The notes beneath the pieces are model-generated. The model made no database searches. It had not been told where the DNA came from and worked only from the letters and a program-made list of their open reading frames with translations. Made by a program: the position numbers and the translations under genes. DNA of 64,000 bases from Bradyrhizobiaceae bacterium (GTDB taxonomy: Bacteria > Pseudomonadota > Alphaproteobacteria > Rhizobiales > Xanthobacteraceae), in NCBI GenBank assembly GCA_020853885.1, contig JADYXZ010000003.1, positions 1-64,000 of the forward strand, read 5' to 3'. This document shows positions 8,732-17,391 of the stretch, piece after piece (the stretch's first letter is position 1; each line of letters starts with the position of its first letter).

Positions 8732-9658
8732 ATGGAAACGCGTGCGAACTACGTCCTCATCGGCATCTTCACGCTCGCCGTGGTGTTCGGCGGCTTCGGC
8801 TTCGTGTGGTGGCTGGAACGCGCGGGCGGAGGCGGCGGCCTCTCCACCTATGAGATCGTGTTCGACAGCTCGGTTTCGGGGCTGCGGCCCGGCGCGCCGG
8901 TGCAGTTCAACGGCATCCGCGTCGGCGAAGTGAATTCGCTCGGCCTCGACGCCAAGGACCCGCGCAAAGTGGTTGTGACCGTGAACATTTCCGCCGCGGC
9001 GCCGATCCGCTCCGACACGCGGGCGAGTCTCGAGTATCAGGGGCTCACGGGCATCGCCTCCGTCGCCATGACCGGCGGGCGCGTGGACGCACCGCCGCTC
9101 GTCGCGCAAGCCGGCTCGCCGCCGCGCATTCTCGCGGAAGGCGGGCAGATTCAGGACCTCATGACGGGCGCGAAGCAGATCATGGGCCGCATCGACTCGA
9201 TCGCCTCGCGCATCGACCGGCTGCTCGGCGACAACGAGGAGCGGCTCGATCAGGCGATCAAGGACGTCTCCAAGTTCACCGGCGTCCTGTCGGAGCGGTC
9301 GGAGGATGCGAGCGCGCTCATCAGCAACGCGTCGGAGCTCGCGGCGAAGCTCAACAAGATGGCCGACCGCTTCGACAGCGTCCTGCAGGCGGTCGAGGAT
9401 TTTACGGGAAGTAAAGACAATCAGGGCTTCATGGCGAACGCATCGGCGGCGGCGAAGTCGGTGCGGGATCTGGCCGACACCCTGGGCAAGACGGCGCCGC
9501 CGACGCTGCAGGAGTATCGGGGGCTCGCCGTCGACGCCCGCCGCATGGTGGCCGAGATCGAGCGCGTGGTGCGCAATCTCGAGCGGAATCCAAGCCAATT
9601 CCTGTTCGGCGGGGCGGCGAGCAGTGCGGGGGGCGTTCCCGAGTACAATCCGCGGTGA
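8732..9658 (+). CDS. mlaD: MCE/MlaD family lipid-binding protein
   Basis: A 308-residue protein anchored by a single membrane helix at residues 8-29, followed by an MCE domain (STYEIVFDSSVSGLRPGAPVQFNGIRVGEV) at about 39-120. The remainder is a long helical region suited to ring or tube assembly in the periplasm. MlaD-like proteins receive or deliver lipids to the MlaFE complex. It lies 32 bases downstream of the ATPase in the same operon. Confidence 0.92.
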   Translation: METRANYVLIGIFTLAVVFGGFGFVWWLERAGGGGGLSTYEIVFDSSVSGLRPGAPVQFNGIRVGEVNSLGLDAKDPRKVVVTVNISAAAPIRSDTRASLEYQGLTGIASVAMTGGRVDAPPLVAQAGSPPRILAEGGQIQDLMTGAKQIMGRIDSIASRIDRLLGDNEERLDQAIKDVSKFTGVLSERSEDASALISNASELAAKLNKMADRFDSVLQAVEDFTGSKDNQGFMANASAAAKSVRDLADTLGKTAPPTLQEYRGLAVDARRMVAEIERVVRNLERNPSQFLFGGAASSAGGVPEYNPR

Positions 9659-9691
9659 TCCGAACATCGCAATCTGAGGCCGAGGCTACAC

Positions 9692-10294
9692 GTGTCTGAT
9701 TTCAGGGTTGGGGGCCGTGCGGGCGTTGTGTCCGCGCTCTTGCTTGCGCTGGCGCTCGCCGGGTGCGGCGGCGGGGGGGGCGATCTGCAGACGTTCGAAC
9801 TGATGGCGCCGCGCGAATACAACACGGCGCGGCAGGCGCGCGGGTCGCTCGTCGTCGCGCTGCCGACGGCGCTGCGCGCGATCGACAGCGAGCGGGTGAT
9901 CGTGCAGCCGACGCCGGGCGAGGTGAATTATCTCGCCGGCGCGCGCTGGTCCGACCGCGTGCCGCGGCTCGTGCAGGCGCGCATCATCGAGGCGTTCGAG
10001 AACAGCAAGCGCATCCGCGCGATCTCGCGCGAAGGCGAAAAACTGCAGGCGGACTACAAGCTCGACACCGAGGTGCGCGAGTTCGGGCTGCAGATCACGC
10101 CGAGCCCGCAGGCGTTCGTGGAGATTTCCGTGCGGCTCGTGAATGCGCGCAACGGGCGGGTGGTGGCGACGCAGGTGTTCACCGGGCGGGCCGAGACCTC
10201 GTCGGTCGACGGTCCCTCGGCGACGGCGGCGATCAACCATGCCTTCGGCACGGTGCTGATCGACCTCGTGGGCTGGGCCACGGCGCGGATTTGA
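9692..10294 (+). CDS. ABC-type transport auxiliary lipoprotein (PqiC/YmbA-like)
   Basis: A 200-residue outer-membrane lipoprotein candidate. The signal peptide ends in the lipobox LAGC with Cys25, followed by a glycine run. The mature domain matches the ABC_trans_aux fold, with LVVALPTALRAIDSERVIVQP and a C-terminal ATAAINHAFGTVLIDLV helix. The start is a GTG at 9692, 33 bases after the MCE gene, and no terminator is visible between them. It probably forms the outer-membrane end of the lipid transport system. Confidence 0.85.
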   Translation: MSDFRVGGRAGVVSALLLALALAGCGGGGGDLQTFELMAPREYNTARQARGSLVVALPTALRAIDSERVIVQPTPGEVNYLAGARWSDRVPRLVQARIIEAFENSKRIRAISREGEKLQADYKLDTEVREFGLQITPSPQAFVEISVRLVNARNGRVVATQVFTGRAETSSVDGPSATAAINHAFGTVLIDLVGWATARI

Positions 10295-10297
10295 TAA

Positions 10298-10395
10298 ACC
10301 ACGCCTCATGGTGAGGAGCCCTCGCGCCGCATCCTTCGAGACGCCCGCGGGCTCCTCAGGATGAGGCGCGAGGGCTCCTCACCATGAGGCGTGGT
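10298..10395. repeat. 98-bp palindromic repeat of the CTCATCCTTCGAGACGC type
   Basis: The outer arms, about 30 bases each, are perfect or near-perfect complements (ACCACGCCTCATGGTGAGG at the left, its complement at the right). The centre holds the CATCCTTCGAGACGC...CTCCTCAGGATGAGG core that recurs at 51936-52123. It separates the mla operon from the DUF6152 gene and could act as a transcript end or stability hairpin. Confidence 0.8.
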
Positions 10396-10477
10396 CAAAT
10401 GCCCGTGACGCGCACGGGCCCGTCTGCCGTGCGTGCTATATTGTTTGTTGCGGGCGCATGAAAACGAGGAGCGGGCG

Positions 10478-10828
10478 ATGCGGATGATTTCCGGCGTTCT
10501 TGGTGTTGCGGCGCTGCTCACTGCGGGAACGGCGGCGGCCCATCACGGCTGGGGAACCTACGACGCGAGCAAGACGGTCGTACTCAACGGTCCGATCCTG
10601 AAATCGAGCTACGAGTTTCCGCACGGCGAAGTCGAGATGGAAGGCGAGGGCGGCCGCTGGACGGTGACGCTCGCGCCGCCGTCGCGCATGCAGACGCGCG
10701 GGCTCTCGCGCGACGATCTCGTCGTCGGCAAGCAGATCAAGGCCGAGGGCTATCCCAGCACCGTGCGCAGGAACGAGATGCGGGCCGAGCGGGTGACGGT
10801 GGGCACGCGCGTCATCGAGATGCGCTGA
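10478..10828 (+). CDS. DUF6152 family exported protein
   Basis: A 116-residue protein with a signal peptide cleaved near residue 20 (TAAA) and a mature start HHGWGTYDASK, the hallmark of DUF6152. The rest is a small beta-rich domain with PHGEVEMEGEGGRWTV. An AGGAG site precedes the start. It is coupled to the DUF6644 membrane protein by a stop/start overlap at 10826-10830. The histidine pair at the mature N-terminus could bind copper or another metal, which is inference. Confidence 0.8.
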   Translation: MRMISGVLGVAALLTAGTAAAHHGWGTYDASKTVVLNGPILKSSYEFPHGEVEMEGEGGRWTVTLAPPSRMQTRGLSRDDLVVGKQIKAEGYPSTVRRNEMRAERVTVGTRVIEMR

Positions 10829-11322
10829 TGGAGGCGGGCGAGCACTGGCCGCTGTGGGCGGTGGCGCTGCAGGATTCGTCGCTCGGCATTTCGATCCGCC
10901 ATTCGGTGTGGCTGTATCCGTTCGGCAACGTGCTGCACGTGCTGGGCGTGGCGCTGCTCGTCGGCTCGATCCTTGCGCTCGATTTCCGCATGCTCGGTTT
11001 CGCGAAGGCGCATGTGCCGGTGGAGAGCGCGTCGCGGCTGCTGACGCCCGTTGCGGTCGCCGGCATTCTGCTGCTGGTGCCGGGCGGGCTGATCCTGTTC
11101 ATCGCCGATGCCGGGCCGCTCGCGGGCAATACGCTGCTGCAGTGGAAGCTTGCGCTCGTCGTCATCGGGCTTGCGAACGCGATCCTGTTTCGCGTCTGGT
11201 GGGGCGGGCGGCTGAAGACCTGGGACGCCGACGCGCCGGCCGGCGCCCGTGCGCAGATCGTCGCATCGGTCGCGATCTGGCTGATGGTACCTGCGCTCGG
11301 GCGGCTGATCGCGTATTTTTAG
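10828..11322 (+). CDS. DUF6644 family membrane protein
   Basis: A 164-residue integral membrane protein with four predicted spans, near residues 28-50, 65-90, 97-120 and 140-163. It contains the conserved-looking WLYPFGNVLHVLGVALLVGSI segment with a membrane-embedded histidine. Its start overlaps the DUF6152 stop, so the two products probably act together at the inner membrane. No catalytic motif is visible. Confidence 0.75.
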   Translation: MEAGEHWPLWAVALQDSSLGISIRHSVWLYPFGNVLHVLGVALLVGSILALDFRMLGFAKAHVPVESASRLLTPVAVAGILLLVPGGLILFIADAGPLAGNTLLQWKLALVVIGLANAILFRVWWGGRLKTWDADAPAGARAQIVASVAIWLMVPALGRLIAYF

Positions 11323-11347
11323 CCTTCGGCACGACAGGGAGCGACGC

Positions 11348-11794
11348 ATGGTGGCGAGGGCGGACTACCGGTTCTTTTTTCCGTTTCGCGTGCGCTATTC
11401 CGAGGTGGACCAGCAGGGCGTGGTCTTCAACGCCTGCTATCTCGTCTATTTCGATACGGCGCTGACGGAGTACATGCGGGCGCTGCCCTACGATTACGCC
11501 GCGCACGTGCAGGGTACGGGCGCCGACTTCCACACCGTTCGGTCGGTCGTCGACTACAAGTCGCCGATCCATTTCGACGATGAAATCGAGGTGGGCGTGC
11601 GGGTGGGGCGGATCGGCCGCTCCAGCATCACGTTCGCGCTTGCGATCTTCCCGAAGGGGCAGGACACGTTGCTTGCTTCCGGCGAGATCGTTTGGGTCAA
11701 CACCGACCAGGCCGCGCGCAAGGCGGTGCCGGTGCCGCAGGACCTGCGCGATGCGGTCGTCAGGCGCGAGGGCGCGCAGGTCGCTGCCGGGTAG
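11348..11794 (+). CDS. Acyl-CoA thioesterase, YbgC/4-hydroxybenzoyl-CoA thioesterase family
   Basis: A 148-residue hotdog-fold protein. The motif RVRYSEVDQQGVVFNACYLVYFD contains the catalytic Asp and nearby Tyr/Asn of the 4HBT family, which hydrolyses acyl-CoA or acyl-ACP thioesters. The central helix and VDYKSPIHFDDEIEV strand fit. It follows the DUF6644 gene by 25 bases but may be a separate unit. The acyl substrate cannot be predicted. Confidence 0.88.
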   Translation: MVARADYRFFFPFRVRYSEVDQQGVVFNACYLVYFDTALTEYMRALPYDYAAHVQGTGADFHTVRSVVDYKSPIHFDDEIEVGVRVGRIGRSSITFALAIFPKGQDTLLASGEIVWVNTDQAARKAVPVPQDLRDAVVRREGAQVAAG

Positions 11795-11811
11795 AGGCGA
11801 GCCAGTTTGAA

Positions 11812-11885
11812 TCCGCTCATTCCCGCGTAAGCGGGAATCCAGTGCCGCTTTGCTCTGGGTCCCCGCTTTCGCGGGGACGAGCGGA
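11812..11885. repeat. Palindromic repeat, TCCGCTC/GAGCGGA family, copy 2
   Basis: A 74-bp intact copy with outer ends TCCGCTC and GAGCGGA and two internal hairpins (TTCCCGC..GCGGGAA and CCCCGC..GCGGGG). It lies between the convergent thioesterase gene and the coiled-coil protein gene. Confidence 0.85.
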
Positions 11886-11916
11886 AGCCGGTTTCAACAT
11901 GCGTTGTGCTGAAAAT

Positions 11917-11947
11917 AGAAACGCCGGGCGCGCGGCCCGGCGTTTCT
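11917..11947. terminator. Bidirectional intrinsic terminator
   Basis: Perfect 13-bp arms (AGAAACGCCGGGC and its complement) enclose a five-base loop. On the minus strand the hairpin is followed by ATTTTC. It lies 19 bases beyond the stop of the 1197-residue coiled-coil gene and faces the thioesterase gene on the other side, so it can serve both. Confidence 0.8.
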
Positions 11948-11965
11948 GCTTCCTGACGTCAATTC

Positions 11966-14900
11966 TCAATTCAACCGCGCGGCGGCGTGGGCGAGGAGGG
12001 TATAGACCTTGCCCGTGTCCGACGTGAGGTAGGTTTTCGACAGGACCTGCCCGCGGTCGTCGCGCGAGACCTGCTCGAGCAGCCGCTCGAACTCGTCGAT
12101 GTAGCGGTCGACGGTCTCGCGGAACTCGTCGTTCTTGCGGTAGCGGCGGCGGATCTCCTCGAACGTCTTCTGGCCTTCCGGCGTGTAGAGCCGGCGGCTG
12201 AACACGCCGCGCTCGCCGCGCTGGTGGCGGTCCCACAGCTCGACCGCGGTGTCGTGGTCGATCATGCGGGCGATGTCGAGGGAGAGCGAGTCGAGCGACT
12301 CGATCGTGGGCGTGCTGTCGTCGTCGCGCTCCTCGACGCGTGACATGAGATCGGTGAGCCAGCCGCGGCCGTTCTCCTCTTCCTCGCGCGTCTCGCGCCG
12401 CGTGCGGGCGGGCGCCTCGCGCAATGCTGGGCGCTGTGCTTCGGGCTCGCGGCGCGGCGCGCGGCGGAACTCGATCGGCTCGCCGCGCGGCGCGGCAGCG
12501 CGCGGGCGCACCGGCATCTCGGTGACGGAGGCGGATTCGCCGCGGCCGTAGCGGGTGCTGCCGCCGACCGCGAGCGCCTCGTCGCCGCGATAGGCGCGGT
12601 TCGGCTCGATGACGTCCATCTCGCGCGCGTGGCGGGAGACGATCTCGTTCAGCTCGGCGAGCGCCTTGAGCTGGTCGGAGACGACGCGGCGCATGGCCTC
12701 GGCGTTCTCGCGCGTCTCGTGCGGCAGTTCGAGCACGCCGCGCTTGATCTCGATGCGGGTCTGGTCGAGCGCGCGCTGCACCTCGCTCGACACCTCGCGC
12801 ACCTCGCGGGCGGTGTCGGTGAAGCGCTCCTGCAGGTCGGCGAACATCTGCTTCATTTCCTGCATGGCTTCTTCGTAGGTCGACTTCAGGGCGGACGCGG
12901 TGCGGCCGCGCTCCTCCGAATAGCCGAGGCGGATCACCTCGTGCTGCTTACCGATCGTCTGCGAGATCTGGTTGGTGGAGTCGACGATGTGGCGGGCGAT
13001 CTCCTGTGCGCGTTCCTCCGCCGCGGTGAGCTGCTCCTGCAGCAGGCGGTTGAAGGCGGCGAGGCGCTCGCCGATCTGCTCCGAGCGGTCGCCGAAGTTC
13101 TCCTCGATCGCGGCGGTGCGGTCGACCAGCAGGTGGACGATGCCGTCGATGGTCTGCCGGCGTTCCTCGAGCGACTGGTCGATGCGGCCGTGGGTCTCGC
13201 TGAGCGTCTCGGCGAGCGAGGCAATGTAGCGGCCCTGGCCCTCGAAGCGCTGGGTGACCGTGGAGAGGTCGCGCAGCACGCCGTTCGCGATCGAGCGCAG
13301 GTCGTTCATCTGGTTGTCGATCCACTCGACGCTGCTGCGGGTGGAGCTGACGGTGTTCTCCAGCGCGCCCTTGAGGCTCTCGACGCGGCGGGTCATGGCG
13401 TTTTCGAGCGGCTCCAGGCTCTCGGTGACGCCCTGGAGCAGCTGCTTGAACAGCCGGTTCGCCTCGATCAGCTTGTCGAGTGAGCCGACGACGTTCTCGC
13501 GCAGGGTCTCGTGCGTCGCGGCGATCTGATGCGTCTGCTCGGCGAAGCCGCGGACGGTCTCGCCGGTGCGCTCGACCAGCGTCTTGGTCACCTGGTCGCC
13601 GAGCTGGGCGAGGGTGCGCTCCACTTCGGCGGCGCCGTCGTGCAGACCCTTGGAGACGTCGTCCATCTTGGTGACGATTGCGGCCGAAGCCTCGTTCAGC
13701 CTGCTGACAAGGGATTCGGTGAGGCTGACGCCGCGCGTCTCGATCGATTCGGTGATGCCGACCAGACGGTTCGACACCTGGTCCTCGAAGCGCGTGATGC
13801 GGCTGTCGAGGTTCTCGGTCATTTCCAGTGCGCGCTTGCCGAGCATCTGGTCGACCGCTTCGGCGCGTTCGGAGATCGTGGTGGCGATCTCCTTCGCCTT
13901 GGCGCCGAAGTATTCGCCCATCCCGGCGACGGTCTTGTCGACCGCTTCGGTCGCGACCTTGGAGCCGTCGGAGATCGTGCGCGCGAGCTCGAGCGTGCGG
14001 CCCGCCAGCGTCTCGTTGAGATGCTGGGTGCGGGCGTCGATCGTCTGCTCGATGCGCTGGATGCGGCTGTCGATCGCTTCGGAGGTCTCGCGGATCTTGC
14101 TGCCGATGCGGTCGTCGAGGCCGGTGAGCGCGGCGCTGGTCTGATCGCTGAGGGCGGCGAGCGTGGTGTTGCTGTGCTGGACGAGGCTGTCGACGCTCTG
14201 CGTGACCTGCGCGACCAACCCGGAGCCGTGCACCTTCACGGTGTTGTCGAATTCCTGCAGGCCCTCGGTCAGGTTGCGGGAGAGCGCGGCGTTCTCGGCC
14301 GCGATGCGGTCGGCGATCTCGTTGCCGCTGCGGTTGATGTTCTCCTCGGTGGCGGTGAGCCGCGCAACCAGGAGATCGTGCACCTCGCTGCCCTTGGTGA
14401 CGATCGCTTCGGTGAGCTTCTCCATGGAGAAGTTCATGCCCTCGGTGATCTTCTCGACCGAGGCGTTCATGCCTTCGGTGAGGCGGGCGGCACGCGACTC
14501 GAGCGCGTTGGCGACCTCGATCCCGACCTGCGCCATGCGGTCGGCCATCTCGGTGCCGCGGCTCGTGAAGGCTTCGAGCACGCCCTCGGTTGCACCGACG
14601 ACCTGCGTGCGCGCCGTGTCGGCCTGCGTGATGAAATTGTCGGTGAGGCGGGTGCTCGACTCGTTGAGCGAGGCGTTGATGCGGTCGGTCGCCTCGGTGA
14701 GCGTCGCGTCGATGCGGCTGGCAACGCCTTCGACGTCGAGGCTGAACGCCTCGTGGGTGCCGCTGATCGCTTCGCGCAGACGGGTGCCGTGGGAAACGAT
14801 GGCGTCGCGCTCGCTCTGCAATTCGTCGACGAGGGCGCGGACGCGCAACTCGTTCTCGTCATAGGCGCGCTCGAGCGTCGACACTTCGTTGCGCACCATG

Positions 14901-15559
14901 GTCTCGAGTTCGGACGCGCGGGCGATCGCGCGCTCGATGCCGTCGCCGAGAGCGGCGACTTCGCGGCGGATGGCCTGGCTCACGCTGACGATCGCGTCGG
15001 TGGAGACGCCTTCCGGCTCGGCGAGACGCAGCGTCACCTCGGTCATGGCGCGGGAGACGAGACGCATTTCCTGCGTGCGGCGGACCATGCCGGCGAACGC
15101 GAAAAACAGCAGCGGCGGCAGGACGAGCGTCGCGGCGAACAGCCAGAAATAGGGAAGGTCGAAGAGATCGAGCAGGCCGGACGTCTGGGCGATGTCCTGA
15201 TAGCTGCGTGAGTAGCCGATGACGAGCGCCATCACCACCCACCAGGCCGAGGCGATCGCGGCGACGTAGTAGGGCATGCGCGGCGGGCGGCCGTGCAGCG
15301 CCTGCAGGATCTGGCCGACGGAGTGGCGGTCGTCGTTCGCCGCGGTGTGCGCGTAGCGCTCGAGCCGGCGGCCGGGACGGCGGCGCGGTCCCGGCGGTTC
15401 ATCGAGGATGGCGCCCTGCGGCGGGAGTGCGGACTCGCGTCCGTCGGCCCTCGCCGCAGCTTCGCCCGCCGGAATTTCTTCGGCGATCTGCAACGCCTCT
15501 TCGATCGCGGACAATGCCGCCTGCGTCGGGTCTTGTGCTTTTCTGGGAGTCTTTGCCAT
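11966..15559 (-). CDS. Large membrane-anchored coiled-coil protein, GPR/RgsE (growth pole ring)-like
   Basis: A 1197-residue protein. A 90-residue cytoplasmic N-terminus rich in Ala, Glu and Arg is followed by two membrane spans (about 97-117 and 136-158), then nearly 800 residues of amphipathic helix with repeated blocks such as TEATDRINASLNES, resembling apolipoprotein-like helical repeats. A basic Pro/Arg-rich linker (about 1010-1070) leads to a conserved-looking C-terminal domain (LYTPEGQKTFEEIRRRYRKNDEFRETVDRYIDEFERLL). This plan fits the Hyphomicrobiales growth pole ring protein, which is over 2000 residues in Agrobacterium, so this would be a shorter version. A role in polar growth or division is inferred. 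A terminator follows the gene. Confidence 0.65.
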   Translation of the reverse strand: MAKTPRKAQDPTQAALSAIEEALQIAEEIPAGEAAARADGRESALPPQGAILDEPPGPRRRPGRRLERYAHTAANDDRHSVGQILQALHGRPPRMPYYVAAIASAWWVVMALVIGYSRSYQDIAQTSGLLDLFDLPYFWLFAATLVLPPLLFFAFAGMVRRTQEMRLVSRAMTEVTLRLAEPEGVSTDAIVSVSQAIRREVAALGDGIERAIARASELETMVRNEVSTLERAYDENELRVRALVDELQSERDAIVSHGTRLREAISGTHEAFSLDVEGVASRIDATLTEATDRINASLNESSTRLTDNFITQADTARTQVVGATEGVLEAFTSRGTEMADRMAQVGIEVANALESRAARLTEGMNASVEKITEGMNFSMEKLTEAIVTKGSEVHDLLVARLTATEENINRSGNEIADRIAAENAALSRNLTEGLQEFDNTVKVHGSGLVAQVTQSVDSLVQHSNTTLAALSDQTSAALTGLDDRIGSKIRETSEAIDSRIQRIEQTIDARTQHLNETLAGRTLELARTISDGSKVATEAVDKTVAGMGEYFGAKAKEIATTISERAEAVDQMLGKRALEMTENLDSRITRFEDQVSNRLVGITESIETRGVSLTESLVSRLNEASAAIVTKMDDVSKGLHDGAAEVERTLAQLGDQVTKTLVERTGETVRGFAEQTHQIAATHETLRENVVGSLDKLIEANRLFKQLLQGVTESLEPLENAMTRRVESLKGALENTVSSTRSSVEWIDNQMNDLRSIANGVLRDLSTVTQRFEGQGRYIASLAETLSETHGRIDQSLEERRQTIDGIVHLLVDRTAAIEENFGDRSEQIGERLAAFNRLLQEQLTAAEERAQEIARHIVDSTNQISQTIGKQHEVIRLGYSEERGRTASALKSTYEEAMQEMKQMFADLQERFTDTAREVREVSSEVQRALDQTRIEIKRGVLELPHETRENAEAMRRVVSDQLKALAELNEIVSRHAREMDVIEPNRAYRGDEALAVGGSTRYGRGESASVTEMPVRPRAAAPRGEPIEFRRAPRREPEAQRPALREAPARTRRETREEEENGRGWLTDLMSRVEERDDDSTPTIESLDSLSLDIARMIDHDTAVELWDRHQRGERGVFSRRLYTPEGQKTFEEIRRRYRKNDEFRETVDRYIDEFERLLEQVSRDDRGQVLSKTYLTSDTGKVYTLLAHAAARLN

Positions 15560-15806
15560 GTCGACCGCGCCTCCAGGCCATACGCCTGAACTCGGACGGC
15601 CGAAAAGCCGCCCGCGTTAAACCAACAGACGGCATCTCACCCGGGCTGGATTCCCGAGGCGGTTGCCGTCTGCATCTTTTGTTTCTGTATCCGCGGCACG
15701 CCGGCCCTTGAACGCCAGAACACCGGGACACCCGTCCACCGCAGGGGCATCCTAAACCGGGCGGGGGCCGCGGGGAACGATCATCGTTACCGCTTTCTAA
15801 ACATCG

Positions 15807-15821
15807 TTAACGTCTTGTTGA
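15807..15821. promoter_or_regulatory. Possible CtrA-type site (TTAA-N7-TTGA)
   Basis: The sequence TTAA-N7-TTGA is one base from the CtrA consensus TTAA-N7-TTAA. It lies in the 475-bp divergent region (15560-16034) between the coiled-coil protein gene and the HPt gene. Both have plausible cell-cycle roles. A match of this length can arise by chance. The rest of that region shows only an imperfect CAGACGGCA/TGCCGTCTG hairpin and no gene. Confidence 0.25.
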
Positions 15822-16034
15822 CCATGGGGATCAAGGCGCAACAAGGCTTGCCAAAGGCTCCGCAAGGGGAAACTGGCGCGAAATTGGGGCAAATCCGGGG
15901 GGGCGCCCCCGGCCTCTGCGACCGGGTTCCGCCGGCTCTCGGGCCGCCGGAGTTCCATCCCCGCCGCGAGCGACTTGAGGCTCCATTTACTAGGCGCATG
16001 CCAGCATTCGCCGCAAGGCAGACCGGAGCGAGCC

Positions 16035-16409
16035 ATGGCGGGACGGGCGACCAGCATCAGGTTGGCGGAGGAGCGGGTATCCGCACCGCCGATCGACCTC
16101 GCCGTGCTGGAGCAGGCGACGCTCGGCGATCCGGCGCTTGCGCGCGAGGTGCTGAGCCTCTTTTCCGGACACGCGGAAAAGCTGCTCGCGGAAATCGCGG
16201 GTACGTCCGATGCGCGAATGCGGCGGGAGGCCGCACACGGTCTCAAAGGTGCCGCCCTTGGGATCGGCGCCACGGCGGTCGCTGAAGCCGCGGCGGCGCT
16301 TGAGGCCGTTGCCGGCGATCGGGAGAAATTTCCCGGCGCGCTCGCGCACCTGTCCACGCTGGTTGCGGTGGCGCGTCTGGCGATCGCGGGGCTGCTGCTG
16401 CGCAATTGA
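16035..16409 (+). CDS. HPt domain phosphotransfer protein
   Basis: A 124-residue helical protein consisting of a single HPt domain. AAHGLKGAALGIGA carries the phospho-accepting histidine at residue 68, followed by the conserved KGAA turn. It has no kinase or receiver domain, so it should relay phosphate between proteins encoded elsewhere. It lies divergently from the polar coiled-coil gene across a 475-bp region. An earlier frame start exists, but the ATG at 16035 begins the domain properly. Confidence 0.75.
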   Translation: MAGRATSIRLAEERVSAPPIDLAVLEQATLGDPALAREVLSLFSGHAEKLLAEIAGTSDARMRREAAHGLKGAALGIGATAVAEAAAALEAVAGDREKFPGALAHLSTLVAVARLAIAGLLLRN

Positions 16410-16492
16410 GTTGGGTCAAGGCTCGCAATTCGCGCAGCCCGCCTATATAGGGGGCGCGCAAGCCCTTCCTGCAATCTCCTCCCAGCGAGCCA

Positions 16493-16813
16493 ATGCCGAA
16501 GATCACGTACATCGATCACGACGGGACCAAGCGGACCGTCGATGCGGAAGCCGGCGCGACCGTCATGGAGACGGCGATCCGCAACAACATCCCCGGGATC
16601 GTCGCCGAGTGCGGCGGCGCCTGCTCCTGCGCGACCTGTCACGTGCACGTGGACGAGGCCTGGAAGGATAAGGTCGGTCCGCCGTCGGCGATGGAAGAGG
16701 ACATGCTCGACTTCGCCTTCGACGTGCGGCCGACGTCGCGGCTGTCCTGCCAGATCAAGGTGACGAACGAACTCGACGGGCTCGTCGTGCACACGCCCGC
16801 GCAGCAGGGGTGA
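16493..16813 (+). CDS. 2Fe-2S ferredoxin, adrenodoxin type
   Basis: A 106-residue ferredoxin. Cluster ligands follow the C-x5-C-x2-C pattern (Cys40, Cys46, Cys49), with the fourth at Cys86 in RLSCQ; Cys44 is an extra cysteine inside the loop. The [17 protein letters not shown] end is typical of the FdxB/adrenodoxin branch that passes electrons to P450s or to iron-sulfur assembly. It is monocistronic. The ferredoxin-NADP reductase at 18378 is a possible electron donor. Confidence 0.9.
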   Translation: MPKITYIDHDGTKRTVDAEAGATVMETAIRNNIPGIVAECGGACSCATCHVHVDEAWKDKVGPPSAMEEDMLDFAFDVRPTSRLSCQIKVTNELDGLVVHTPAQQG

Positions 16814-16851
16814 GGGTGCCTGTCGTTTTAGCTGCTCTCGGCTCAACACAT

Positions 16852-16942
16852 TCCGCTCATTCCCGCGAAAGTGGGAATCCAGAGCCGCAAATCGCTGACG
16901 TACAAATTTGCCGTAGGTCCCCGCTTTCGCGGGGACGAGCGG
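16852..16942. repeat. Palindromic repeat, TCCGCTC/GAGCGGA family, copy 3
   Basis: A 91-bp copy between the ferredoxin gene and the VOC protein gene, with the same outer ends and two internal hairpins; one base in the first hairpin is mismatched (GAAAGTGGGAA). The spacer between hairpins is longer than in copy 2. Confidence 0.8.
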
Positions 16943-16962
16943 GTTCTCAATTGCGGCTTTCG

Positions 16963-17391
16963 CTAAATCTGTTCCTCTACCGGTAGATATTTCTCCCAAT
17001 ATCCGGGCGCTGGCTCGGTCTGTTCGACAACATCCACCAGCGTGCCGCCAGGGTCGCGCGTCATGAAGCGGCGCTGGCCCCAGGGCTCGTCGTGCAGGCC
17101 GTAAACGACCGGCGCGCCGGAGCGCTTGAGCTTCTCGAACGCTGCGGCGGCGTCTTCCACCTGCACGGTGACGATCATGCCCTTGCCGTTGAAAATCTCG
17201 GGGCCGGGCGGATTGGTCGGGTGATCGGCGCTCATGAGGCCGAGGCTGATCCGGCCGTTGGCGCGGCGGCCGAGCATGACGACCCAGCTCGCCTCGAACA
17301 CGATCTCCATGCCGAAGTGCGAGCGATAGAAGTTGCGCGCGGCGCGCAGGTCTGGGGTTGTGATCAGCGGATAGGTGTCGAGGACTTTCAT
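16963..17391 (-). CDS. VOC family (glyoxalase/bleomycin-resistance fold) protein
   Basis: A 142-residue protein with two beta-alpha-beta-beta-beta modules. The segments MKVLDTYPLITTPDLRAARNFYRSHFG and RRFMTRDPGGTLVDVVEQ are typical VOC starts and ends, and the Glu/His positions expected for metal binding are partly present. Its ATG overlaps the stop of the AraC-type regulator gene (ATGA), so the two are co-translated and the regulator may control this protein. The substrate is not predictable. Confidence 0.8.
   Translation of the reverse strand: MKVLDTYPLITTPDLRAARNFYRSHFGMEIVFEASWVVMLGRRANGRISLGLMSADHPTNPPGPEIFNGKGMIVTVQVEDAAAAFEKLKRSGAPVVYGLHDEPWGQRRFMTRDPGGTLVDVVEQTEPAPGYWEKYLPVEEQI

Noticed and set aside
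15560..16034. A regulatory RNA in the 475-bp divergent region
   Set aside because: Only a weak 9-bp hairpin and a possible CtrA site were seen; no promoter-terminator pair.
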